From Magicicada septendecula (taxonomy: Eukaryota > Arthropoda > Insecta > Hemiptera > Cicadidae), in NCBI GenBank assembly GCA_034769895.1, contig CM068373.1, positions 277,932,658-277,996,657 on the forward strand: a stretch of DNA of 64,000 nucleotides, written 5' to 3'. A model generated the notes under the pieces. That model made no database searches. It was not told the DNA's origin and saw only the letters and a program-made list of their open reading frames with translations. The position numbers were made by a program, and so were the translations under genes. Each line of letters opens with the position of its first letter. Within the stretch, counting starts at the first letter, position 1. Shown piece after piece: positions 1 through 10,522 of the stretch.

Positions 1-212
1 AAAGTTTCAAAATGTTTGAAAAACATTTTTAACGTATTTCTCTTTTTTGTTTTATTTTTTAAAAGCTATGTAATCAACAAAAACTTTATTAATAGTAAAA
101 ATTAACTTGATAAACAGTTTTATGTTTTATCACTGCACTTGAAAAACTTTAATTTCAGTTTCCCGTAAATTCACCTAAGTGGACTTGGATAACTTTACCA
201 CTAACCCCTCGG
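1..212 (+). repeat. dispersed repeat, copy 1
   Basis: This AT-rich stretch resembles 29825-30045 in the same orientation. The clearest shared part is about 150-205 here and 29980-30040 there, around the words TTTAATTTCAG and CCGTAAAT. In both places a LINE fragment lies directly to the right, but the LINEs point in opposite directions, so the repeat is not simply part of the LINE. The family is not recognised. Confidence 0.55.
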
Positions 213-217
213 TATAT

Positions 218-450
218 ACTCTTCAAGATCGCAAAAGAAACGTCGATGTACAACAGGAACTGATTAGTATGAGTATACTCGAAAAAACTGCCCATTATCG
301 GCCAAAATGGTTGAAACATCTTAACCGAACGGATGACTGCCGCATCCTCGAACAACAATTGAATTATAAACTAAAAGGGCGGAGATGTGTGGGACGTTCA
401 AGGAAACGTTAGAGTGACCAGAACATGCTCGAGATCGGAACATCCCACTT
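218..450 (+). pseudogene. non-LTR retrotransposon 3' tail (RTE/Jockey-like)
   Basis: A 5'-truncated LINE fragment. The translation shows the usual carboxy-terminal layout of this class of endonuclease/reverse-transcriptase proteins: a leucine-rich start, then PKWLKHLNRT (family pattern RW-GHL-RM), then a basic end KGRRCVGRSRKR. The reading frame stops right after the basic motif, whereas relatives usually continue with a Trp-containing tail, so the end is probably damaged. Only about 70 residues of a roughly 900-1000 residue protein remain, with no RT or endonuclease domain. Clade assignment is uncertain. Confidence 0.7.
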
Positions 451-580
451 TTGGTTTAACCCTTACTAACATATTATTAATGTGATATTTTGTGGTGTAA
501 ATATAGTCCTTTCTGTGGGTTCTTAACTTGTGTCACACAATCCTGTTACGTAATATTAAGCACGCACTATGAGACAGTAT

Positions 581-1054
581 TTCTATGACAATCATGTAAC
601 GCTCTCGAAAAGTCGGCTGGTGCAGTTACGAAAATGTTCTACACGCTTCGCGACTAGCACAGCGCGCGGCGTCTCTGTCAAGGCCGTGCAGGAAAGTACT
701 CTCTGGACTTTTCGAGTACTTGTCTACGCAAATTGTGCTCACACGCTACCAAAAGAATGGAGAATTTTTCTGAAACATCAGCGGGACCTATATAAGCAAC
801 AGCGGCCGCCATAGTGAGTTAGTTACACCTGGCGAAATTGTAGAATGTGGATTAAGTGGTTGTTGCGGGTCAGTGGAAACTGTGCGAAAATGTAATAGTT
901 GACATTATTATTGCATGTAGACAAACTTAACTTGAATTATTTTATGAAGAGTACTTTGTTGATTTCAAATTGTTATTTGTGACTAATTAAAGTTGTTAAT
1001 TAGTGACTTCATTGGAGTCTGTACTTTATTTGTACAATACGACGATCCGTGACA
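581..1054 (+). mobile_element. solo LTR, family A copy 1 (Ty3/Gypsy-type)
   Basis: A 474-bp block homologous, on the opposite strand, to 3333-3805, 43277-43740 and 50728-51267. Shared landmarks include a TATATAAG box near 789, the word GTTACACCTGG just after it, and AATTAAAG near 985. Reading from TATA to AATTAAA gives transcription polarity on the plus strand. No coding region of the same polarity adjoins it, so it is a solo LTR. The flanking 4-mers (GTAT on the left, AAAC on the right) do not match, so the target duplication is lost or the left edge is mis-set. It is an old copy. Confidence 0.7.
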
Positions 1055-2246
1055 AAACGAGACAAAATTGGTTTCTCCAAAATTTTGATACAGCTGTTAT
1101 ACTTGCGGTTAGTGACATGAAATTGAAATGGAGACGATTGGAAATTACACTATATTTTGTGTTTTAACTTCTTGTTGTGTTATCTTTTTTGTGTGTTTTG
1201 TCTTTCATTAACTTTTTAGCGAAAGGGATTAGTAAATTGATGAAAGAAATTATAAGGTTTTTGTTTTACAGTGTTGGTGAAAAGATAACCGCACGCGCAT
1301 ATTCTAGTAAAAGTAGTCATATTCTCTCTGTCTGTCTATCTGTCTCTCTTTCTCTTTCTCTCTCACTATCTTCTAAAATTATAACATAATTTACTACTGG
1401 TTACTGCAGTGTCTGAAACTTTGTCTTCATTAATTTCTAAATTAGTCATTCTGGTTTCCCCTGTAGCATTATTAATTATTGTAAGACCGAAGTTTATAAT
1501 AGTGTTTTACTTTCTTCGTGCTTCTGTACGGTTGTCTTGTCATCTGCCAAATTCAGTAGAGCTGCTTATTAGTTCGAACGTTAGTTGCAAAACTTCAAAA
1601 TACGGGTAACAAACAGCGGACACTTGATTGTAATTTGAAGTATCTTGTATCTAGTTATGTATCTTGAGTTGACTAACTTCATATTAGATGTTCATGATGC
1701 GTGATAAGTATCCCGACTTTCCAGCAGTTAGTAGCTTTAAGCTCTTTATCATTAATCTTAATGTCTTTCTGTTAGCATGAATACAGTCTATTTATAAACA
1801 CATTTGTAAACAGACCTTGTTTCCCGAGCAACCATAGGGGAAAATATAGACAACAGACTAATATTTAGCTTAACTTGTTCTTAGTGGTGGTCTGCGGAAC
1901 AAATAGCGTCCTAGCCTAGTCAAATATGTTTTCCAGACCGCCTGTCTATGTCCATTCTTCTTTGAGTTTTGGATAACTTTTTGGCGGCCTCATCCATGCC
2001 GTCTTCCTATCAACGTTTTGTTCTTCCCTTAGATGTATCTCTTTACCTTGATTTACGTTATGTACAAGTGTAAAGTGCACAAAGCAGTTTATGATACATA
2101 TACGCGTTAAATGTGTCAGCGTCTTTAATTTGGTACATTGTCTGATAACGAATTCTTACGTTTAAACGCGATAATTATTTCCTAATAAATAGCGTAACGC
2201 TCACGTGACGAGCAAATCGTAAATAAAACGCGACTTGTTAATTTCT
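1055..2246. other. no gene seen
   Basis: AT-rich unique-looking sequence with no protein or RNA signature that I recognise, apart from the TC-rich stretch listed separately. Small open frames here have no family pattern. Confidence 0.5.
1321..1372 (+). repeat. imperfect TC/TCTG microsatellite
   Basis: A run of TCTC and TCTG words, pyrimidine-only on the plus strand for most of its length. Confidence 0.85.
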
Positions 2247-2324
2247 TCTTCTTCTTCTTATCCTCCTCCTCCTCCTCCTCCTCCTCCTCCTTCTTCTTCT
2301 TCTTCTTCTTCTTCTTCTTCTTCT
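2247..2324 (+). repeat. compound CTT/CTC trinucleotide microsatellite
   Basis: CTT repeats, then a block of CTC repeats, then CTT again. It directly abuts the 3' end of the minus-strand LINE tail at 2327-2654, where elements of this type often end in simple repeats (AAG on the minus strand). Confidence 0.9.
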
Positions 2325-2326
2325 AT

Positions 2327-2654
2327 CAGGAACTAGGCGAATCATCTGTTTCGGTCCCAAAGGAATAGGGTTATATCCACTTTACCAAAGTTTTCTACGT
2401 CTACCTACACGCTTTCGTTCAGCAGACTTGTGTTGCCAAACTGCCTTACACAACTTTCCATCTGGAGTTCTACTCAGATGAACAATCCACCTCTCTTTCA
2501 TTTCTACACTACGATGTCGGATTTTAAAAATTTTGCACTCCTTGCATACGTCTTCTTGTGCACCTTTTGTGAGTATATCTCTTCGTGTGCAGTTTTTAAC
2601 AGATCGCAAGAACCTCACGCCTGTATCCAACTCAAATGTTCTTCGCCGGAACAC
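2327..2654 (-). pseudogene. non-LTR retrotransposon 3' tail
   Basis: The minus-strand translation carries the carboxy-terminal LINE pattern: LDTGVRFLRSV near the start, KERWIVHLSRTPDGKLCKAVW (family RW-HL-RM-P...L-K-W) in the middle, and the basic ending ERKRVGRRRKLW. Its 3' end runs into an AAG-type microsatellite at 2247-2324, consistent with the simple-repeat tails of RTE-like elements. About 90 residues remain. No catalytic domain is present. Confidence 0.7.
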
Positions 2655-3332
2655 AAGTTTATGAAATTTTTATGCTTTAAAATTATAGGTGGCTTCCATT
2701 CACACAAAAACAACTTCATAACCTTAAAAAATATACTTGAAATCTAAAAATTACTAATTAAATATTGAATAATTGTTTGTTTAGTTGAATAATAAATTAA
2801 TCATTGAAAAATAAAAATTAGATATAACTAAATAAAATAAATAATATTAGCTAACAGAACTCATACTGTATAATAGAACACAAACTCCATCTTCTAAAAT
2901 ACTGTGTAAATACAAATTGTGACATATTTTGTGTTTAGAATCTTTAAATAAGGTATCGAACAGATACATTTGATATTCATCCGCCCACCCCACGTTAAGG
3001 ACTCGACTGTCGTAGTATTTCTTTATTGAATCAACTATATCAGAGTATTACAAACATTGAGCTTTCAGATAGAAAACGCAGAATCGGATGAGTTAATGAC
3101 AGTGTGTTACGACAGATCGAATATTAACGTTTATAGTTTAAAAACGTATGTCAGGATCGTTCCGTCTCAAAGTATCCGGTCCGTCTCCACACAATTCCAT
3201 AACAAGGACACGTTCCATAGCCTTAACATCGTTTTCAAGAGTTGTGGCCTCCGTTTGTTCTGTATTAATGTCAGCGTCCTCACCACTCATCTCAACCGTA
3301 TGTTACAATTAGATCGCAAATGTGTTATGTAT
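2655..3332. other. no gene seen
   Basis: Very AT-rich to about 2990, then a mixed stretch up to the solo LTR. No recognised signature. Confidence 0.5.
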
Positions 3333-3805
3333 TGTTACGGCGTCCCGTGGACCGTCGCGTCGTACAGTGGAAACAAAATACAGACACCAATGAAGTCACT
3401 AATTAACAGCTTTAGTTAGTCAATAACAATTCGAAACCGACAAGGCTTTAATTAATGACAAATAACAATTTGTGATCAACACGGTACTTTTATGCAATAA
3501 TTTAAGTTAAATTTGTCTTCACACAACTACTAATGTCAACTATTAGAATTCCGCACTAATTATAACACAATAACCACTGTTCCACTAATCCGCAAAAATA
3601 ACTTGATGCGCACTCTACAACATTGCCAGGTGTAACTAACTAAGTAAGCCGGCCGTAGACGTCAGCGTAATTTACAAGAGCTCGAACAATCTGGAAGCTA
3701 CTTAGGTACACGGCCTTGACCCGAGGACACTGCACCTTCTCGGCTAGCCGAGAAACGTGTACAACACTCCCGATTTTTCGAGAGCGTTACGTAATTGTCG
3801 CAGCA
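3333..3805 (-). mobile_element. solo LTR, family A copy 2 with GTAT target duplication
   Basis: A 473-bp LTR starting TGTTACGG and ending GTCGCAGCA, flanked by GTAT at 3329-3332 and GTAT at 3806-3809. The body aligns with the other family A LTRs (words GGAAACAAAATA, AGACACCAAT, TTCCGCACTAAT, GCCAGGTGTAACTA, TCGAGAGCGTTACG). Transcription polarity judged from the TATA-side order is minus. No internal region adjoins it. A 4-bp duplication is typical of Ty3/Gypsy integration. Confidence 0.8.
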
Positions 3806-4386
3806 GTATTATTGTGTTTTATCTGTACACATGTTGTGTTTAGGCCTAAGGGATTCATTAATTGTCGTGAAACGTTTTATTTTATTCAATCTCGACTCAC
3901 CTGTTTTATGTTTATTGTGTCGTTTCGTTTATTCTGATGTCCAACAACTTTGTTTGTGAATACGGTTACAACTTCTGTGTTGTCCAGTTTTATTACTATA
4001 TGTCTGCAAAACACACATACACGCAGAGTTACGAGTTCTCAAAGTTCTCGATACGGCTTTGTCAACGGTAAGTACAATATGAACAAAGTTTCGACGATTT
4101 GTATCATCGGGACGGTGTGGGTAGCAAAGGCTTGTGTGGGTTGTGTTCTGTGTGTGAGGGTCTCACATCTCGCTTCGGGCTGTGAAGCATTAATATGCGT
4201 CGCACGGACAACGCAAAACATATTGTAGACAGACTATAGCAGCTAATGTGTTACTGCCCTTATATACTTTACAATACGACCTTGTATACATTTAACCATA
4301 CGTTCTCCATGCATAAGTCATATAAGCTAGTGCCTTCTCTGACAGGCTAGAAATCAGAGTTATCTGTTATTTCAATCACCATGTTG
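3806..4386. other. possible decayed Penelope terminal region
   Basis: On the minus strand around 4088-4110 there is a CCGATGA ... GTCGAAAC arrangement that recalls the hammerhead core of PLE termini but has a changed core base and no clean stem II. The neighbouring words (for example CATACGTTCTCC at 4299) have the feel of PLE terminal sequence. No protein remnant is visible. Confidence 0.3.
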
Positions 4387-4389
4387 CAA

Positions 4390-5260
4390 ACCTCTTTTAT
4401 CCATCTTTTTCTCCTTCTTCTTATCTGGCGTTACAGCCTTTGGTGGACTTCAGCCTCCTCAACAATACTTCCCCATGCTTCCCTGTTCTCCGCACTTTCT
4501 CTCCACCCTCTGATACCCATGCTAGCAAGATCTTCTGTTATGCCATCCAACCATCTCATCCTTGGTCTGCCTCTACGACTAGTGGTATATAATCTTCCCT
4601 TCAACATTCGTTTAGGCATTCTTTCTTCAGATATTCTTGCCACATATCCCAGTCAACGCATCTTATCTTATTTGATGAATTTCACTATGTCTTTTCCATG
4701 CATGAGAGCCTGTAATTCATTGTTATTGCGTATTCTCCAACTGCCTTCTCTTACTGGGCCATATATTTTATGCAATATTTTTCGCTCAAATGATTTTAAA
4801 GCAGTTTTGTCATTCTCTGTCATATGTAACAACTGGTCGCACAAGATAATAATATACTTTAAATTTTGTACCTCTTTTAACAAGATTGTTTTTTTTGAAG
4901 ATGTTAATATTTGCAAAATAGGCTCTATTTCCTGCTTGTATCCTTTCTCTTATACGCATCCTAATGTTATTCTAATTTGATACCAAGGCAACTAGATAAC
5001 TAAAGCAGGACACTCCTTTGAAACACTTTCCATTTACATTGAAATCTCTAGGAGATCTTCTGGTCTCTGAGATGGACATTACCATGTATTTTGTCTTGTT
5101 TTTATTTACCACAAGATCAATTTTCATTGCTTCTGCTTCCATTGATGCATACATGAGTTTGAGACTATCAACGTGTTTGAGACTATTAGTGCAATGCATT
5201 ATTTCATATGCATTATTGCATATGCACATTAGTACAGTCACTGAAGGAAAACATTTCAAA
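4390..5260 (-). pseudogene. 5'-truncated LINE, RT thumb and C-terminal tail
   Basis: The minus strand reads through the carboxy half of a LINE polyprotein. Between 4916 and 4668 it shows ENDKTALKSFERKILHKIYG and GSWRIRNNNEL (family: TLKSFERKILRKIYGP...WRIRNN-EL). Between 4643 and 4431 it shows RISEERMPKR, then SRRGRPRMRWLDGI, and ends AWGSIVEEAEVHQRL, which matches the canonical LLEEA-AHPGL end. These two parts are in one frame, separated by in-frame stops near 4666 and 4650. A further upstream piece (5259-4972; SKTKYM-like VNKNKTKYMVMS) lies in another frame, so at least one frameshift exists. The 3' end on the minus strand runs into an AAG-rich tail near 4400. Endonuclease and the RT catalytic core are missing. 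Confidence 0.8.
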
Positions 5261-5540
5261 TTAAGTGGCTTCTACGAGATTTTTTGCATAAGGCTAGATA
5301 AAAGGGTGAGAAACAATTTAAAAAAAAGTTTACAAAAATTCACTCGCGGTTTTTCGAAAAAAGGGAGGGGAAAGTACAAAAAAATAATTGTTCGTGATTA
5401 TCTAAAAAATAAAAAAAATTACGAAAAAAGACAAATAACAAAAATTAAAGAGCATTAAATCTCTACAAAAAAGCTATTTATCATGTTTTTTGTCAGGCCA
5501 ATACTTTGTGAGAAAAATGGAATTGAAATATTAGAAAAAA
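5236..5540 (+). repeat. inverted repeat arm (partner 7880-8184)
   Basis: From TCACTGAAG onward this matches the reverse complement of 7880-8184, including TTAAGTGGCTTCTACGAGAT, AGGCTAGATAAAAGG, TACAAAAATTCA and CGTGATTATCT. The arms lie about 2.3 kb apart and enclose the 0.9-kb repeat and the PLE RT remnant. The family is not identified. Confidence 0.75.
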
Positions 5541-6367
5541 ATTGATTGTCGGAGTCCGCCCCAATGAGCGGGAAGGCTAATTTTTTCTGACATTGTAACA
5601 TACAGATTTTAATAAAATCCATTATAGTAGTCGTAGAGACAAAAATCAAAAAGCATTTTAAAGCTAAATGTTTGTATTTTTACATAAAATGAAAAGAAAA
5701 CAATTAAAGTATTAATAAATACTTAAAATAAAGTAATAACGTTTTTGTTTTTTATTTTTTTCAACTAATGCATAAACATATTAACAATTTATTACAAATG
5801 TATTTACATTAAAAAAAAACTTCACAATATGAAATTTACACATATAAGTCTTTGAAAATAATAATAAAAATTAGTATTGATTTATTGGCATAAAATGAGT
5901 GAGTTTTAAAGTTTATATATTTTTTGAGTTCCCAAGTATACATCATTTTCTTAAACTAAAAATTTCTACAGAAATTTTCAAAATAAATATTTTTTAACAA
6001 AATTATGAACACGTATTGGTCAAAGTGTCTTCTATAAGACTGAGGTGTAAAGTATTGTTAACATTTAGTTAAATTTAAATAAATGTAACTTTTATTAATA
6101 AATGTAAAAATATGTCAATTGCGCGTATTAATATTAATAGTTAAAAACTAAAAAAAATATTAATATGTAACTATCGTACGTAAAACTACAATATTTGAGG
6201 TTTCTCTTCTACATAGTGAGAATTTATATCCGTGCATGGGCATAAAAAGAACAGACCCTGAAAGTTGAAGAATTTTAGGGAGAGCGAGGATAGCTGGTAC
6301 ATGCGCCATACAGATATTGAATTAAAGCAGTTCGATATTGAATATTCCGTGAGTTCGATACTATTTT
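5541..6367. other. AT-rich, no gene seen
   Basis: Dominated by A and T runs, with a short GC-richer word near 5552-5578. Nothing recognised. Confidence 0.5.
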
Positions 6368-7291
6368 ACTTCCATGTTCCATAAGGAAATGGAAGTATGA
6401 TGATGGCGAAAAAAATCTTTTTCGAGATAACGGCAGATTCTGATTGTACTACCATCAAAACATGAAAAAGTCATTTTTCGAAAAGTGTCTGTGTGTGTGT
6501 CTGTCTGTGTGTCTGTGTGTAGATTCTTTTCTATGAAAAACGATAAGAGCCTCAAATTCAAACAGAATCAAATAATGTTTCGCATACAGTCTGAATTGTA
6601 GAGTACTCAAGACCTATTGTTTTTGGTGAAGATCGGTTAAGGGAAAGGGGTAGTTTACCTGCAACATTTTATGTTTTAACAAGGTTAATTTTTCTTATGA
6701 CGAATGATAACTGTCGCACATTCAAACAGAATCAAATATTTTTTGCATACGTTCCTGAATTGTAGAAAACTCAAGGCCTATTGATTTTGGTGAAGATCGG
6801 TTACGGGGAAAGGGTAGTTTACCTGCAACATTTTATGTTTTAGCAAGAGTAAAGTACTTAATTTTGATAAATAAAGTATCCTGATGAGAAGATCATAATA
6901 ATCCGCTGTATAAACGTAGATGAAATATCTATAAATGAAGAGGCTAGTTGAACGGGGTGGGGGTAATTTTCTATAAATGAAAATGATAGTTGAAGGGGTG
7001 GGGATAATTTTTATTTATATGTCATGTGTACTACGTTATCGGCAACAAAGAAGTAGTTTGTTGTTAAAATTCCTTCCTGGGCTGTTTGGGCTTGATCAAA
7101 TGTTTTCTACAAAACCAGACGTTTCGGCAGTGCTATCGACTGCCATCATCAGTGAAAATTTAGTGGACTATCGTGAGGTGGTATACGTTAGTGATCACAG
7201 TACTGTGGTTAAGGTTGAAGAAAGAAGTAGTTTCTATGGAAATAGTTCATTTCGAAAAGTATTTTAAATATAAATCTTAGAACATGGAAGT
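6368..7291. repeat. 0.9-kb repeat with inverted ends, copy A, carrying a PLE terminal block
   Basis: The left end starts ACTTCCATGTTCC and the right end reads GAACATGGAAGT, forming inverted ends. Homologous copies lie inverted at 37367-38310 and 10523-11589. Shared landmarks are a GT/CT-rich microsatellite (about 6485-6521), two copies of GGTGAAGATCGGTTA-type sequence each followed by GGTAGTTTACCTGCAACA, and a GGGGTGGGGATAATTTTTAT word. Positions about 7020-7260 hold a PLE terminal block with a hammerhead core. Homology among the copies continues a little beyond the right inverted end, so the true termini are not settled. Confidence 0.7.
7121..7152 (-). ncRNA. hammerhead ribozyme core in PLE terminal block
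   Basis: On the minus strand: CTGATGA (7152-7146), stem II GGCAGT/ACTGCC with a 7-nt loop, then GAAAC (7125-7121). This is an intact hammerhead catalytic core with a perfect 6-bp stem II. Downstream on the same strand the words GGTTTTGTAGAAAAC can fold as the stem III hairpin (GTTTT/AAAAC). Hammerhead motifs are known in Penelope-like retroelements. Activity is inferred only. Confidence 0.7.
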
Positions 7292-7299
7292 CATGTATG

Positions 7300-7680
7300 G
7301 TTCTCCATACCGATATTTTGATGTTGTATTTTGCTGGAAGTTCAATTTTATATTTTAAGATTTGTGTTAGTAATTTTGATATTTTATAATTTGGTGCGGT
7401 TCTAGCGTTTATTAAAGGTCTGATAGGTTTATTAATTTTGTGTAATTTTATTAAAGAATTAAATTTTGGTGCACAAGGATTATCCATTTTATATTTAAAG
7501 CAGTCTTTAGGATTTATGATTTGGGTACAATTTTTTAGTATATTTGTTATTTGTGTTTGTTATTTGTTTGTGGGATCTTTATTTAATGTTATGCAATTAT
7601 TATTAACTATAAATTCTTCTGTTTTATCGGTGTTTTAAAAGTTATTTTATTGTCAAAATCTTCAATGATTGGAAGAAAAA
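7300..7680 (-). pseudogene. Penelope-like element RT remnant
   Basis: The minus strand reads PKFNSLIKLHKINKPIRPLI, then RTAPNYKISKLL, then LPAKYNIK, which matches the finger/palm region of PLE reverse transcriptases (PK-Y-L-KLHK-N-PIRPI-N...AP-YK-AK-L). Farther upstream near 7600-7550 a second frame has LNKDPTN, the usual LNKDPT motif just N-terminal to it, so at least one frame change separates them. The palm YVDD box and the GIY-YIG domain are absent: the coding remnant ends abruptly near 7315 at the 0.9-kb repeat. A second copy of the same segment lies at 51300-51500. Confidence 0.75.
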
Positions 7681-7879
7681 CTATTTAAGAATATATTTAT
7701 AAAGTGCATTTTTAATAACAATTTTATTATAATGCGTAATAAATAAGTAAAAATTATACATAATAATATATACATAAATGAATAATAATGAGTTTTTAAA
7801 CTTATATTCCTGAAAAAATTGCGTGTCTATTACATAAACATATATTTTATGTCAAAATCCACCTTGTGAAAAATTTGGC

Positions 7880-8184
7880 CAAATTGAATTATTGTTTCTA
7901 CTAAAAGTATCGCCCTGACAAAAAAAGTATATATCCTCTTTATGCATAATTTTATGCTCTTTCTTTTTCGTATTTTGTATTTTTCTCATAAATTTAATAT
8001 TTTTTAAGATAATCACGAAAAATGAATTTTTTGTACCTTCCCCCTCCATTTTTCTAAAACCCGCGACTGAATTTTTGTAAACTTTTTTAAAATTCTTTCT
8101 TACCTTTTATCTAGCCCTGTGCAAAACATCTCGTAGAAGCCACTTAATTTGCAATTTCTACTTTTTTTTCGGCTTCAGTGACTG
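7880..8184 (-). repeat. inverted repeat arm (partner 5236-5540)
   Basis: The reverse complement aligns with 5236-5540 through ATCTCGTAGAAGCCACTTAA, TTTATCTAGCC and TGAATTTTTGTA. On the minus strand it lies immediately upstream of the PLE RT remnant, so it could be the PLE's own 5' portion. That is inference. Confidence 0.7.
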
Positions 8185-8219
8185 TACTACATATTTGATA
8201 AGATTTTGTGAATATTGTG

Positions 8220-8640
8220 CCCTTTTTTCTTTTCACCATCTTGTCGTGTATGTCGTCCTTCCACGATCTTCTGGATCAACATTGTTTTTGGCGGATAGTC
8301 GGAATTTAGTTTAAAAACTTTTTGGATTCACAATCATCAGGCATCCGTTCCACGGAAACATGCCATACGAGGCGCTTTGTATTTATGACCTCTAAAATAG
8401 ATAGATTTCTTGGAACAAAGGAGCCTCCCCGTGCCTTAATTTCTAATAAACTGAAGCCTGGACACTCCATAAGAGGTTCTTCTGTGTCCACTATTTAACG
8501 CCCTTCAGGAGTTTCTTTGATTGATGTCCCAATTTTTAGAGCCGAAGGTGACTGATATTTCTAAGATGCCAGAGTAAATCATCTTTGTTTTCCGCGGGTT
8601 ACTTTTCCACACCAAAACATATTACTTAGATGCCTTGTCA
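8220..8640 (-). pseudogene. possible LINE-like coding remnant
   Basis: The minus-strand frame between 8491 and 8306 contains KARGGSFVPRNL and then KRLVWHVSVERMPDD. The latter resembles the RLRWFGHVERMPD box near the carboxy end of LINE proteins. The rest is not recognisable and no further motif confirms it. Confidence 0.35.
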
Positions 8641-9059
8641 CAATTCTTCCTTATTTCGTTTTGCAACTGATACCTTCATTACTTCTACCACATTTTGAAA
8701 TGTCCGATAGCTCTCCCTCCCCCAAAATAATGGATCAGCTTTCTATACGTGCAGTGAATGTAATTTCTACTTTCTTTTTTCTCGTACTTTTTGGGCGGAG
8801 GCTGATGAGCGTAGCGAAATCAGGCATAGCCCTCTATCCATGACTCGGTGAACAACTTAGACCGCGAACTCCTCCGAAACTACTCAACCGAATGTTATAA
8901 AATTTTGCATACGTATCGGGACTGTATCGTAGAGTGCACTCATTATTATTCTTATACTTCTTATTTAATTTTGTACTTTTTATTTAAGTACTTTTTTCTG
9001 TTATACGCATATTCTATACATTCTTATTCATCAATTTATATATACGTAATATTTATACT

Positions 9060-9840
9060 ATGCCTCGACGGAGAACAGGTCTAAATATTGGTTGTTTAAC
9101 TACAAATCAAAGGCGGATGGGACAGCTACAAAATGTTGCTGCAGCAACTGTTGAAGGCCCTGGAGAACATACCATGAATCATGTGTTATATGATCAGAAC
9201 AACACAGGATATAGGAATCTTAACAATGAATTTGAAGATAATTTACGATCTCTAGAATTCTATGAATGTGTAAATTGTTCTCGACTGTTGATCCAGCAAA
9301 CATTTTTTGATATGTGTCCGCAGTGTAAGCGAAACCCAAATAAGTTTACTGCAGTTAATCGTATGGATCCTAAAGATGTACCTATAGAACTGAAGGATCT
9401 CACTTACGTAGAACAACACTTGATAGCAAGAGTACAACCAGTGATGCGATGTATAGGGTGAAATCAAAAGGCTTTCCCGGTTAATATGCTTATAAGGGAA
9501 ATATCATAAATATTGGTCAAAATATAATGGAGATTGTTAGTTCCTTGCCCCCTTCACTGAGCACTATAGTTGTAAGAAAGGAAAGTGTTAATGGACATCG
9601 GAATTTTCATGTAAGACGTGACAAAATTTTGAAGCACTAAAAAAATGTTTTTGAAAAATTTAATGTAATCCATTCTATAGTGATATGGAACAAATATCTC
9701 AACTTCCATTAAATGATAGTATTTATGAAATGATACCCACTGTTGATTTACCTGAGGTGAATACAGATGAAAAGAACTTTTTTGAAGAAGTTTATAAAAG
9801 TATAATCCCGGAGAACATTAGATAAGGCAATTTTTAATTT
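9060..9840 (+). pseudogene. Helitron Rep/helicase N-terminal remnant
   Basis: The first 134 codons (9060-9461) end in a zinc-binding stretch, FYECVNCSRLLIQQ then MCPQCKRNPNKF, followed by MDPKDVPIELKDLTYVEQHL and IARVQPVM. This C-x2-C...C-x2-C plus MDPxDVPxELxxLTxVEQxLIARVxPVM order is typical of the region preceding and entering the Helitron-like N domain of Helitron Rep-helicases. In another frame, between about 9500 and 9640, YKGNIINIGQ-like text, SLPPSL and IVVRK follow in the family order, and about 9680-9790 resembles the later LPxND...IPTVDLPE stretch. The HUH nickase and helicase motifs are not seen, so this is a fragment with several frame breaks. No Helitron terminal hairpin was located. 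Confidence 0.65.
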
Positions 9841-10522
9841 ATGAGACAATGAATTTCAGGTTATTAGAAGTCCATACGATTATTAGAAGTCCATCAATGG
9901 TTGATCGTAGAGATAAGTTGCAAATGTTGTGGAATATGTCTAATGACAATAAATGTATATTGTACTATAATGCAGTGTATTCTAAATTATTACGAATATC
10001 AAATGCTCCGCCTATTTGTGTCAGTGACACTCCTAGTGTAAAGTTTTTTCCGCAAAAATACACAATAAAAGTAGGTCAAAGTAAACTTAGTATTTAGGTT
10101 TAAAGTTCATATATATTTTTAATGACTACGAGTAGAATAATGTGAAATACAATAAATATTAGGGGAGAGTCGAAAGGGGTTGTGTTCTCTGACTGAAACG
10201 TAAGAGCGTCGGAAGCATAAATGTTAGGTCGACATTGTCGTGTCGAGTGGGCTGAAGCAACTCTCTACTGACTGTGTTATGGGATCACTTTCAATACATC
10301 CTCATATTTGAAAAGCCGACTACACACAGAGGGTGCGAGCATGTATGTGTGTGTGCGCGCGCGCGTGTGTGCTCACGCTAGCGTTTGATTATGTAGTTTT
10401 TACTTTAATTTAAGATAAACGTTCCCCTTTTTAACATATATTTACTTAATCTTCTTTTGTGGAAACTCTTAATACTCCTCCATAGAATAAGTAAAATATC
10501 GATACGAAAACCACCATATATG
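9841..10522. other. no gene seen; GT/GC microsatellite inside
   Basis: Contains a purine/pyrimidine-alternating GTGTGTGCGCGCGC stretch at about 10346-10375. Nothing else is recognised; the open frame at 9849-10097 has no family pattern. Confidence 0.5.

Noticed and set aside
4088-4110. Hammerhead-like core on the minus strand
   Set aside because: The core reads CCGATGA and the only good pairing uses the core bases themselves. Kept only as a hint of PLE origin.
5018-5458. 146-codon plus-strand open frame
   Set aside because: Its first part is the antisense of a minus-strand LINE and its second part is the inverted repeat arm, so it crosses two unrelated pieces.
8801-8822. CTGATGA ... GCGAAAT, hammerhead-like
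   Set aside because: Stem II would have only 2 bp and the segment sits inside a longer simple hairpin (CTGAT/ATCAG). No PLE sequence is next to it.
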